Below are positions 25,640-33,574 of a DNA stretch of 64,000 nt, piece after piece. The position numbers and the translations under genes are program-made. Within the stretch, counting starts at the first letter, position 1; every line of letters begins with the position of its first letter. Origin of the DNA: Brumimicrobium mesophilum (GTDB lineage Bacteria > Bacteroidota > Bacteroidia > Flavobacteriales_D > Crocinitomicaceae); assembly GCF_003025005.1 (NCBI RefSeq), contig NZ_PVSS01000018.1:19876-83875 (forward strand), given 5' to 3'. The notes below the pieces were generated by a model. The model was not told where the DNA came from. It made no database searches and worked only from the letters and a program-made list of their open reading frames with translations.

Positions 25640-27679
25640 ATGAAACATCAAATACTAAGCACGGCTGTTGCTTTATTTACAGCAACAGGCCTTTTCGCCC
25701 AACTACCAGTTAGTCAGGCAGCTGAAAACAAAAACGCCGTTTTAGAAGAATTCACTGGAATCTATTGTACTTTTTGTCCAGACGGACATAAACGAGCTCA
25801 AGAGTTCAAGGATGCCAATCCTAGTGACGTTATCTTGGTGAACGTACATGCAGGAGGATATGCTGCTCCAAACGGATCAGATCCAGACTTTAGAACACCT
25901 TTCGGATCAGCTATAGCATCTCAATCAGATTTAGCAGGTTATCCAGCGGGAACTATAAATAGAAGAAACTTCCCTGGAATGGAACAACAAGGATCTCCAA
26001 GTGGTGCTACCGCTATGAGTCGTGGTGACTGGTCAACAGCAGGAGGAACTGTTATATCCGAAGCTTCATATGCAAACATTGCACTAGAAGCATCAATAGA
26101 AGTTGCAACAAGAGAATTAACTGTTGACGTTGAAATGTACTATACAGGAACTGCTCCAGCAACAAACCAATTGAGTGTAGCAATATTACAAAGTGGAATT
26201 GAAGGACCTCAAACAGGAATGGCAGCAAATCCTAATCAGATTCTTGCCAATGGAAACTACGAACACAACCACATGTTACGTCACTTATTAACAGGACAAT
26301 GGGGTGAATCAATCACAACAGCTACTGGAACTGTAATTACACGTCAATACGTTTACACAATTCCAGCAGATTTAAATGGTATTGCTTATGAATTAGGTGA
26401 CCTAGAGGTTGTTGCATTTATAGCAGAAGGTAATCAAAATATTGTTACTGGTGCAGAAGCTCCAATTACATACGTTCTTCCTCCTGGTGCTATTTTAGCA
26501 GACTTAAGTGCTACGTCATCAATGGCAGCACCAAATGGATACTGTGATGGTTCGGTAACACCTGAAATCACTGTAACAAACGAAGAAACTACTTCTATTG
26601 CAACTTATGAGGTTTCATACTCTGTAAACGGAGGTACAGCTGTTACACAAACGGTTACAAATGCATTAGCTGCAGGAGCATCTGCAACTACTTCTTTCCC
26701 AACGATTACTTTACCAGCAGGAGAAAACACAATTTCATACTCTACTAACGTTGTTAATGGTTCTTCATATGTAGAATTATCAACAGGAAATAACGTTGCT
26801 TCATCTGATGGGATTTATATAATTCCTTCAGGTACATTCGGTCAAACTAATAGTGAAGGATTTGAAAGTTCTGATGCATTCCCAAATGCTCCATCTGTTT
26901 CAAACGCGCTTATTGAAAACCCACAAGGACTTGCAATTCACGCAATTAGCCAAGCTAATGTAAATGGATTATCTCATGATTTAGGAGGATTTGGAAATAG
27001 TGCGAAAAGTTTATTTTGGAACTTCTTCAGTATCGCTAGTGGTGATGCAAGTTTAGTTTTCCATAAAATGGACTTTAGTGCAGGAACAGACCATGGTATT
27101 ATGTTTAACCATGCTTATTCACAATACTCAACTGAAAATGACAAATTAGAAATTTTAGTTTCAACAGATTGTGGAGATACATGGACTACTGTTTTCTCTG
27201 AAGAAGGATCTTCTTTAGCAACTGCACCAGCAACATCTACAGGAAACTTCTTCCCAGATGTTACAGAATGGAGCAGCAACTTTGTTGATTTAAGTGCTTA
27301 TGATGGTGAAGCAGAAGTAATGGTTTCATTTAAAGGTACGTCTAACTTCGGAAACAACTTATTCGTAGATGACATTCAAATTCGTGACAACTTATTCTTA
27401 GGTGTTGAAAAACAAGAAGGTTTAAATGTTGCCTTAAATGTTTACCCTAATCCTTCAACAGATTTAGTAAACGTTGACTTTAAATTGGAAAACTTAACGG
27501 ATGTTACAGTTTCTATATTGAATACTGTTGGTCAAACTGTTTCTTCAAATAATTTAGGTTCAGTTTCAGGAGTTCAATCAACACAATTAGATGTTTCTTC
27601 CCTTGAGTCAGGAATATACATTGTTAGAGTTCAAACTGCTAACGGAGAGCAAACAAAACGTATCTCAGTTATCAGATAA
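25640..27679 (+). CDS. Omp28-related secreted thioredoxin-fold protein with T9SS type A tail
   Basis: A 679-residue secreted or surface protein. The signal peptide (about 1-20, LFTATGLFAQ) is followed by an Omp28-type domain with a thioredoxin-like motif, CTFC at residues 43-46 in LEEFTGIYCTFCPDGHKRAQEF. The region HNHMLRHLLTGQWGESITTATG is also typical of Omp28. Then come an Ig-like or CARDB-like repeat (about 285-395), a lectin-like or MAM-like sandwich (about 400-590, ending FVDDIQIRDN), and a T9SS type A tail (VYPNPSTDLVNVDF...LESGIYIVRVQTANGEQTKRISVI). It precedes a TlpA/DUF6029/Omp28 operon on the same strand. The exposed CxxC suggests thiol-disulfide exchange at the surface, but no activity is proven for Omp28 proteins. 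Confidence 0.88.
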   Translation: MKHQILSTAVALFTATGLFAQLPVSQAAENKNAVLEEFTGIYCTFCPDGHKRAQEFKDANPSDVILVNVHAGGYAAPNGSDPDFRTPFGSAIASQSDLAGYPAGTINRRNFPGMEQQGSPSGATAMSRGDWSTAGGTVISEASYANIALEASIEVATRELTVDVEMYYTGTAPATNQLSVAILQSGIEGPQTGMAANPNQILANGNYEHNHMLRHLLTGQWGESITTATGTVITRQYVYTIPADLNGIAYELGDLEVVAFIAEGNQNIVTGAEAPITYVLPPGAILADLSATSSMAAPNGYCDGSVTPEITVTNEETTSIATYEVSYSVNGGTAVTQTVTNALAAGASATTSFPTITLPAGENTISYSTNVVNGSSYVELSTGNNVASSDGIYIIPSGTFGQTNSEGFESSDAFPNAPSVSNALIENPQGLAIHAISQANVNGLSHDLGGFGNSAKSLFWNFFSIASGDASLVFHKMDFSAGTDHGIMFNHAYSQYSTENDKLEILVSTDCGDTWTTVFSEEGSSLATAPATSTGNFFPDVTEWSSNFVDLSAYDGEAEVMVSFKGTSNFGNNLFVDDIQIRDNLFLGVEKQEGLNVALNVYPNPSTDLVNVDFKLENLTDVTVSILNTVGQTVSSNNLGSVSGVQSTQLDVSSLESGIYIVRVQTANGEQTKRISVIR

Positions 27680-27712
27680 TTTTGAATTAACTAAAATATT
27701 ATCTGTAAGAAT

Positions 27713-27742
27713 CGGGAGGCTGAAAAGTCTCCCGTTTTTTTT
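27713..27742 (+). terminator. Rho-independent terminator after the Omp28-T9SS gene
   Basis: A nine-pair stem (27713-27721 with 27726-27734, one wobble) with a GAAA tetraloop is followed by eight T residues. Confidence 0.92.
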
Positions 27743-28073
27743 GAAATGTATTATACAACTTAAAGGTGATTTTGAAGGTTATTTGAATTATACCTCCAAA
27801 AGAAAAATCTAAGTTTTGCATTGCCACAAATCAACATCCTAAAACCATTAACAATCAATCTAAAAACAACTTGAACTTAGTGATTGAATATTTCAACTCA
27901 AGCAAAATATTCTGCGTAAATAGGAAGTGCTAACATTTAACTTCCTGTTCTTTGGAATCCAATAGTTCTTCTATCATTTTTTACCATTTTTTCACTTTTA
28001 TACCTATATTTGAATATTATGCAATATATGGTATGAAGTATGCTTATACTATGCTAAACTAAAACTAAAAAAC
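27743..28073 (+). other. Leader region of the TlpA operon
   Basis: About 330 bases of AT-rich DNA between the terminator above and the TlpA gene. Apart from the -7 box at 28005-28012 nothing is recognisable, and no credible small gene is present. Confidence 0.5.
28005..28012 (+). promoter_or_regulatory. -7 box of the TlpA-DUF6029-Omp28 operon
   Basis: TATATTTG is an exact TAnnTTTG match 61 nt before the TlpA start codon. The -33 region is T-rich without a clean TTTG. Confidence 0.5.
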
Positions 28074-28601
28074 ATGAAAAAATTATCCCTTTTAATTGCT
28101 ACTGCATTTATTTTCTTTACAGTCAATTCTTTTGCACAAGATGGTGACAAAGGACTTTTGGAGAAATCAATTCCTGATATGCAATTAAAAAATACTGTTG
28201 GTGAAATGATTAGTACAGGTCAATTAGAAAACGATGGGAAACCAATGATTATTTCTTTTTGGGCAACTTGGTGTACGCCTTGTAAAAAAGAATTAAATGC
28301 AATTCACGATATGTATATAGATTGGCAAGATGAAACTGGTGTTCGTTTGATTGCCGTTTCAGTGGATGACCAACGTACCGCAAGCCGTGTTGTTCCTTAT
28401 GTAGATTCAAAAGCATGGGAATATCAAATATTATTAGACCCAAATGGAGATTTTAAACGTGCGATGGGCGTAAATAACGTTCCCCATACCTTCCTAGTGG
28501 ATGGAAATGGAAAGATTGTTTATTCACATAACAATTATGCTCCTGGAGATGAATATGAACTATATGAGCACGTTTTAGAACTCTCAGAGAAAAAGGACTA
28601 A
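28074..28601 (+). CDS. TlpA family thiol-disulfide oxidoreductase
   Basis: A 175-residue exported thioredoxin-fold protein. The signal peptide is MKKLSLLIATAFIFFTVNSFAQ. The active site FWATWCTPCKKEL carries CTPC at residues 67-70, and the cis-proline loop is seen in GVNNVPHTFLVDGNG. The AhpC/TSA-like start (IPDMQLKNTVGE) and the long insertion between beta strands are typical of TlpA/ResA proteins, which keep periplasmic thiols reduced, for example in cytochrome c maturation. No cytochrome genes lie nearby; instead the gene opens an operon with a DUF6029 barrel (30-nt gap) and an Omp28 lipoprotein, pointing to a dedicated envelope role. Confidence 0.93.
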   Translation: MKKLSLLIATAFIFFTVNSFAQDGDKGLLEKSIPDMQLKNTVGEMISTGQLENDGKPMIISFWATWCTPCKKELNAIHDMYIDWQDETGVRLIAVSVDDQRTASRVVPYVDSKAWEYQILLDPNGDFKRAMGVNNVPHTFLVDGNGKIVYSHNNYAPGDEYELYEHVLELSEKKD

Positions 28602-28631
28602 GTTTCAAATAATACAGTTTACATTCATCTT

Positions 28632-30287
28632 ATGAAAATTACACGATTACTTACGGGTACTGCTTTATTATTTTCTAGTTTTAATGTTTTGGCCCAAGGG
28701 ACAATTACGGGAAACATGGAAAGTAATTTTCAGTTCCTGCGCGATGATGATAAAATCAATGCTATACAACCAGATGAAAAGGCTTTGATTAACTCCTATA
28801 TTAATGTTAATTATAGAAATTCTGGATTTAAAGCTGGACTTCGTATTGAATCATATTTACCTAGAACTTTAGGCTATCCTGACCGCTTCGATGGAACTGG
28901 ATTAGGATATGGGTATGTTGGTTATGAAAACGAATTGGTAGATATTACAGTAGGAAATTTCTATGAGCAATTTGGATCTGGATTAATTTTCCGATCTTAT
29001 GAAGACCGTGCATTAGGATTCGATAACGCCATGAATGGTGTAAGTTTAAACTTACGTCCATACAAAGGAGTCACAATTAAAACTGTATATGGTCGTCAGC
29101 GTTTTTCCTTCACTGAAGGAAAGAATGTATACAGCGCTGGAATTGTAAGAGGAGCTGATATTGAAATTAATTTTAACCAATGGTTTCCTAAGCTTGCAGC
29201 AAGCGATTTTAGAATTAACGGGGGAGGTTCATTTGTTTCTCGCTATCAAGAAGACAATAATTCGCAATTCATACTTCCTGAAAACACTGGAGCTTATGGA
29301 GGAAGATTAGAATTGGCTTATAAAAAATTCTTTATTAATGGAGAGTACATCATTAAAGAACAAGACCCTTCTCAAGACAACGGCTATATTTATAATTACG
29401 GAAAAGGAGCCATCATAAATGCAGGTTATTCTCAAAAAGGTTTGGGAATTATTCTTTCTGCAAAATCAATTGACAATATGAGTTTCAGGAGCGACAGAGA
29501 TGCTGCGCTTCAAGATGTTACTATAGGATTCATTCCTCCATTAACAAAGACTCATACATATAATTTAGCTGCCACTCTATATCCTTATGCTTCTCAACCA
29601 AATGGTGAAGTTGCATTTCAGGCGGATATAATTTATAAGATAAAAAGAGGTACTTTGTTAGGAGGGAAATATGGAACAGACATCGCTCTGAATTTTTCTA
29701 CGGCCTATGAACCTAGAAAAAGAGCAATTGCGCCTAATGAAATGGACTCTTCACGCGTAACCTACAAATCAGATTTATTTGATAAAGGCGACTTACTATA
29801 TTGGAGAGACGTTAACGTAAATATAAAACGAAAATTAAATAAGAAATGGACTGTTGAAGCAAGTTATTTCAATATTTCAATGAACAACGATGTTTTAAAA
29901 CTTACTGATGAAAAGGGAATAATCGAGTCTCATATTGGGGTTTTAGATGTTCAATATAAAATCAATAGAAAACATACGATTAGAGGTGAAATTCAAGGTT
30001 TATGGACAGTTGACAATAAAGACAGAGGTTCATGGGCAACCGCATTAATTGAATATACCGTTTCTCCTGATTGGTTCTTTAGTGCAGTATTACAATCTAA
30101 TTATGGTAATCCAGTTGAAGAAGACCGTATAAATTATCCAATGGTATTCGTAGGACGTATTTGGGGCGCAACTCGTTTACAAGTTGGATATGGACGTCAA
30201 AATGAAGGATTGTTTTGTGTAGGAGGAATATGTAGATTCGTTCCAGCATCAAACGGTTTATCCGTTTCATTCACTCACAGCTTCTAA
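28632..30287 (+). CDS. DUF6029 family outer-membrane beta-barrel protein
   Basis: A 551-residue exported protein with a signal peptide ending LAQG, followed by a chain of amphipathic strands. The conserved segments ESYLPRTLGYPDRFDGTGLGYGYVGY and NFYEQFGSGLIFRSYEDRALGFDNAMNGVSL fit what is known of DUF6029 proteins. The last residue is Phe (SFTHSF), the usual end of outer-membrane barrels recognised by the Bam machinery. Function is unknown. It is sandwiched between a TlpA oxidoreductase and an Omp28 lipoprotein, which suggests a membrane component working with them. A Cys pair near the C-terminus (LFCVGGICRF) could be a substrate or relay for them; this is inference. Confidence 0.85.
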   Translation: MKITRLLTGTALLFSSFNVLAQGTITGNMESNFQFLRDDDKINAIQPDEKALINSYINVNYRNSGFKAGLRIESYLPRTLGYPDRFDGTGLGYGYVGYENELVDITVGNFYEQFGSGLIFRSYEDRALGFDNAMNGVSLNLRPYKGVTIKTVYGRQRFSFTEGKNVYSAGIVRGADIEINFNQWFPKLAASDFRINGGGSFVSRYQEDNNSQFILPENTGAYGGRLELAYKKFFINGEYIIKEQDPSQDNGYIYNYGKGAIINAGYSQKGLGIILSAKSIDNMSFRSDRDAALQDVTIGFIPPLTKTHTYNLAATLYPYASQPNGEVAFQADIIYKIKRGTLLGGKYGTDIALNFSTAYEPRKRAIAPNEMDSSRVTYKSDLFDKGDLLYWRDVNVNIKRKLNKKWTVEASYFNISMNNDVLKLTDEKGIIESHIGVLDVQYKINRKHTIRGEIQGLWTVDNKDRGSWATALIEYTVSPDWFFSAVLQSNYGNPVEEDRINYPMVFVGRIWGATRLQVGYGRQNEGLFCVGGICRFVPASNGLSVSFTHSF

Positions 30288-30298
30288 AATATATAGCA

Positions 30299-31228
30299 AT
30301 GAAAAAATTACAAAAATATTTCTTATTTCTATTTGGAGCCTCTGTTGTTTTAACAAGTTGCGACAAGGTAGATAATCCTTATGAAAAAGTTGTTGAGATT
30401 AACCTTGACACCACATTATACGATGGTGCTTGGAGTGATTATCTGGCAAATGAATATCCGACCTTTCCTAGTAATACTAATACAAACGTAAATGTTTTAA
30501 TAGAAGATTATACAGGACATACTTGTATTAGTTGTCCAACTGCAGCTGACATTGCTCACGACATTCATATCAACAATCCAGACCGCGTTTTTGTAGCGTC
30601 AATCCATACAGGTCCAGGATCACTTTCATTTCAAGCAGCAAATCCAAATAATCCTAAATTCTTCACAGACCACACAAATCCTGATGGAATTGCATATGGT
30701 GATGAATTCAAGAATGGTTTTGGTTTTTTTGGTAACCCTCAAGGAACGGTAAATAGAAAAGAAGGTAATGGACAGATGTTTTCATTATTTGGTGTTTGGC
30801 AAAGTAGAACGGATGACATTTTAAATGCAAATGAATTAAAATTTGATATCCAATCAGTATTCAATTATTATACTGCCGCTAATGGTGGATATTTACATGT
30901 TGAAGTAGAAAAGAAAACCACTGAAGCTATACAATTGAATACCGTTGTATATGTGATCGAAGATTCCTTAGTTGATTGGCAAAAAATGCCTGACAATACA
31001 GACAACGAATTCTACGTGCACAGAGACAAACACTTGGGGAGTATAGATAATAATGCTTTTGGTATTTCCACATTTATGTCAGACGCATCTTCTGGAGATA
31101 AAAAGATATTAGATTATTCTTATGTTTTACCTCAAGGCTTAGATAAAGAAAATATGCATTTCTTAATTTATGTTTACGATGTCGATACGTATGAAATTCT
31201 ACAAGTAATTAAACAAAAAATTGAATAA
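30299..31228 (+). CDS. Omp28-related lipoprotein with CxxC
   Basis: A 309-residue lipoprotein. The signal peptide ends in a lipobox LTSC (Cys21 lipidated) followed by DKVDN. The Omp28 domain has a thioredoxin-like helix start: VNVLIEDYTGHTCISCPTAADIAHDI, with CISC at residues 76-79. Another conserved piece is the NPQGTVNRKEG loop, comparable to a cis-Pro loop. A C-terminal beta-rich part follows. It starts 11 nt after the DUF6029 gene and is followed by a terminator, so it closes the operon. It is probably anchored to the outer membrane. It is distinct from the T9SS-tailed Omp28 protein at 25640-27679 but shares the same domain. Confidence 0.88.
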   Translation: MKKLQKYFLFLFGASVVLTSCDKVDNPYEKVVEINLDTTLYDGAWSDYLANEYPTFPSNTNTNVNVLIEDYTGHTCISCPTAADIAHDIHINNPDRVFVASIHTGPGSLSFQAANPNNPKFFTDHTNPDGIAYGDEFKNGFGFFGNPQGTVNRKEGNGQMFSLFGVWQSRTDDILNANELKFDIQSVFNYYTAANGGYLHVEVEKKTTEAIQLNTVVYVIEDSLVDWQKMPDNTDNEFYVHRDKHLGSIDNNAFGISTFMSDASSGDKKILDYSYVLPQGLDKENMHFLIYVYDVDTYEILQVIKQKIE

Positions 31229-31256
31229 CAATTTAAATTACGGAGATTTGATTATT

Positions 31257-31290
31257 AAGAGAGTTACAAGAAATTGTGGCTCTTTTTTAT
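31257..31290 (+). terminator. Rho-independent terminator of the TlpA operon
   Basis: A stem of about 13 pairs with three wobbles (31257-31269 with 31274-31286) has a GAAA tetraloop (31270-31273) and continues into TTTTTT. Confidence 0.85.
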
Positions 31291-31556
31291 TTGATGGAAT
31301 TATCCATTAAAGGGGGAAGGAGTTTTCCAAATTAGAAAGAAAATAGAAAGAATTCCAACAATTTACAGAATTGTACAATACCTATTTGCAGAGTTAAAAT
31401 ATGGCCATAAACGTTTGTGGTTATTTCGAAAGCACTGAGTAACTTTTTCTTCTTTTTACTCAATTCCACTTCTTTATTTGTGAACCTCTACTAAAACTTT
31501 GCATGTCTTTGCGTTATTCTTTCTATTTTTGGATAAATAACACAAACATTTCCTCC
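31291..31556 (+). other. Upstream region of the response regulator gene
   Basis: With the terminator before it this completes a 328-base gap. It contains one promoter (31498-31531) and no other recognisable element. An in-frame ATG at 31503 precedes the -7 box and so is not expected to be in the mRNA. Confidence 0.5.
31498..31531 (+). promoter_or_regulatory. Promoter of the sigma-54 response regulator gene
   Basis: TTTG (31498-31501) and TATTTTTG (31524-31531, exact TAnnTTTG) are separated by 22 nt, slightly longer than ideal. Transcription would begin near 31536, which rules out the ATG at 31503 and supports the start at 31557. Confidence 0.55.
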
Positions 31557-32726
31557 ATGGGCAAGATATTAGTCATTGACGACGAGAAAAGTATACGAAG
31601 AGCACTCAAAGAGATTTTAGAATTTGAAGATTTTGAGGTTGACGAAGCCGAAGATGGTAAACAAGGTTTTGACATGGCCACCAATCAATATTATGATCTT
31701 ATTTTTTGTGACATAAAGATGCCTAAAATGGATGGAATGGAAGTTCTTGCTGCCCTTCAAAAGGAAAAGGTGGATAGTCCAGTAATTATGATTTCAGGTC
31801 ACGGAAACATAGAGACAGCGGTTGAAGCAATTAAATTAGGTGCTTTTGATTTCATTGAGAAGCCACTAGACTTAAACAGAATCTTGGTAACCATTCGCAA
31901 TGCAAGTGACAAGAACAATCTTGTTGAAGAAAAAAAGGCTTTAAAGAAAACTGTACAACGCTTTAAAGGTTCTTCTATCATTGGAGAAACAGATGGAATC
32001 ATTCAAATAAAAGAAATGATAGAAAAAGTTGGGCCTAGTGAAGCGCGCGTTTTAGTTACCGGAGAAAACGGAACTGGAAAAGAATTGGTCGCAAGATCCC
32101 TTCACGATAATAGTCCACGAAAGGATGAAGCATTCATTGAAGTCAATTGTGCGGCTATCCCTGCAGAATTAATAGAAAGTGAGCTTTTCGGACATGAAAA
32201 AGGTGCGTTTACTTCTGCTGTAAAACAGAAAAAGGGAAAGTTTGAATTGGCTAAAAATGGAACCTTATTTCTTGATGAAATTGGAGACATGAGTGCCTCT
32301 GCACAAGCAAAAGTTTTGCGCGCGTTGCAAGAAAATGTTATACAGCGTGTTGGTGGTGAGAAAAACATTAATGTAAGTCCCCGTATAATCGCAGCAACAA
32401 ATAAAAATCTCAGAAAGGAAATAACAGAAGGAAACTTCAGAGAGGATTTATACCATAGGTTAAGTGTTATTTTAATTCATGTTCCAACATTAAATGAAAG
32501 AGAAGAAGACATTCCTTTACTGGCTGAGCACTTCTTATCAATGACTTGTGCTGAACATGGTATTCCTAGAAAGAAATTTACAGAAGATGCCTTAGAAGCA
32601 CTTAAAAACACAAATTGGAGTGGAAACATTCGTGAGTTGAGAAATATTATTGAGCGAATGGTCATTTTATGCGATCATGAGATAACCGGATTTGATGTGA
32701 ATACTTTTTCGAATCCGAGAGGATGA
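31557..32726 (+). CDS. NtrC-family response regulator (receiver + sigma-54 AAA+), no HTH
   Basis: A 389-residue two-component output protein. The receiver domain is residues 1-115, with acidic pocket DDE (8-10) and phospho-acceptor Asp52 in FCDIKMPKMDG. The sigma-54 AAA+ domain is about 138-370: Walker A GENGTGKE (169-176), Walker B LFLDEIGD, and the sigma-54 contact loop reading GAFTSA (216-221) instead of GAFTGA. The protein ends shortly after RELRNIIERM with no Fis-type helix-turn-helix, so it may activate sigma-54 holoenzyme from solution. From memory, flavobacterial relatives of this length exist, so this is probably not a truncation. The start at 31557 gives MGKILVIDDE, the usual receiver N-terminus. 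Confidence 0.92.
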   Translation: MGKILVIDDEKSIRRALKEILEFEDFEVDEAEDGKQGFDMATNQYYDLIFCDIKMPKMDGMEVLAALQKEKVDSPVIMISGHGNIETAVEAIKLGAFDFIEKPLDLNRILVTIRNASDKNNLVEEKKALKKTVQRFKGSSIIGETDGIIQIKEMIEKVGPSEARVLVTGENGTGKELVARSLHDNSPRKDEAFIEVNCAAIPAELIESELFGHEKGAFTSAVKQKKGKFELAKNGTLFLDEIGDMSASAQAKVLRALQENVIQRVGGEKNINVSPRIIAATNKNLRKEITEGNFREDLYHRLSVILIHVPTLNEREEDIPLLAEHFLSMTCAEHGIPRKKFTEDALEALKNTNWSGNIRELRNIIERMVILCDHEITGFDVNTFSNPRG

Positions 32727-32791
32727 ATAACAGAGCGAGAAAGTGATCGGAGAGCGAGGAAGAAAAAGAGAGAGACAGAAGTGGATTTTAA

Positions 32792-32853
32792 CCGCAGAGG
32801 TGCAGAGGTTTTCGCAGAGAACACAGAGTCTTCAGAAATAAAGTTCGCAGAGC
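32792..32853. repeat. Degenerate GCAGAG-type dispersed repeat
   Basis: Five units related to CGCAGAGG occur within about 60 bases (around 32793, 32801, 32813, 32822 and 32846), embedded in a purine-rich spacer between the response regulator and pth. From memory, similar CGCAGAGGCGCAGAGG strings are scattered in intergenic DNA of many Bacteroidota. The 77-codon minus-strand frame over it is a by-product. Confidence 0.6.
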
Positions 32854-32920
32854 TATCACCTTTGGTGAAGGAGAAACAGAGAAGAGCGAAACTTAAACTT
32901 GCAAACAAATCATAAAATAG

Positions 32921-33544
32921 ATGTTTTTTAAATCATTATTCGGTAAGAAGAAGGAAGCCGAAGAAAATATTCCAACAGAAATGAAGTATTTAATTGTAGG
33001 ATTGGGAAATCCTGGTGTAAAGTATGAAAACACGCGACATAACATAGGTTTTAAAGTTGTGGAAGCTTTTGCAGAAGAACGTAAAGCTGTTTTTGAAACG
33101 ATAAAATTAGGTGATGTTGCGAAAGCGAAATGGAAAGGTAGACAAGTAATCTTATTGAAGCCATCTACTTTTATGAATTTGAGTGGTAAAGCAGTGAATT
33201 ACTATCTACAAAAAGAAAAGATTCTTCCTGAAAATTTATTGGTGATTACCGATGATTTAGCATTGCCTTTTGGAAAATTACGCATGAAAGGAAAGGGAAG
33301 TGATGGTGGTCATAATGGTTTAAAAGATATTCAAGCGGTGCTCAATACAACCAGTTATGCCCGATTACGCTTTGGAGTTGGAGCAGAGTTTAGTACAGGT
33401 CAACAAGTTGATTATGTGCTCGGAGAATGGAATTCTGACGAAGTAAAACAAATTGAAGAACGCATAAAAACGGCTACTGAATTTATAAAAGGATTTACAA
33501 CTATTGGATTAAATCAAACCATGTCGAATTGGAATAACAAATAA
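32921..33544 (+). CDS. pth: Peptidyl-tRNA hydrolase
   Basis: The enzyme releases tRNA from prematurely dropped peptidyl-tRNA, an essential recycling step. The catalytic set is visible: NTRHNIGF (His as base), the PSTFMNLSGKAV motif with Asn, the DDLALPFGKLRMKGKGSDGGHNGLK motif with Asp and the substrate-binding Asn/His, and the RLRFGVG loop. The 207 residues include about 20 extra residues at the N-terminus (MFFKSLFGKKKEAEENIPTE) before the normal MKYLIVGLGNPG; such basic extensions are, as I recall, common in Bacteroidota. A shorter start at 32981 would give the canonical core. Confidence 0.96.
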   Translation: MFFKSLFGKKKEAEENIPTEMKYLIVGLGNPGVKYENTRHNIGFKVVEAFAEERKAVFETIKLGDVAKAKWKGRQVILLKPSTFMNLSGKAVNYYLQKEKILPENLLVITDDLALPFGKLRMKGKGSDGGHNGLKDIQAVLNTTSYARLRFGVGAEFSTGQQVDYVLGEWNSDEVKQIEERIKTATEFIKGFTTIGLNQTMSNWNNK

Positions 33545-33574
33545 AATTAGTTGAAGGTCTTAATGTGCAGGACT

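Noticed and set aside
31503..31556. Upstream ATG extending the response regulator by 18 residues
   Set aside because: The -7 box at 31524-31531 lies inside it, and the receiver domain starts normally at 31557.
32675..32908. 77-codon minus-strand frame over the GCAGAG repeat
   Set aside because: Typical false frame generated by this repeat; it also overlaps the end of the response regulator.
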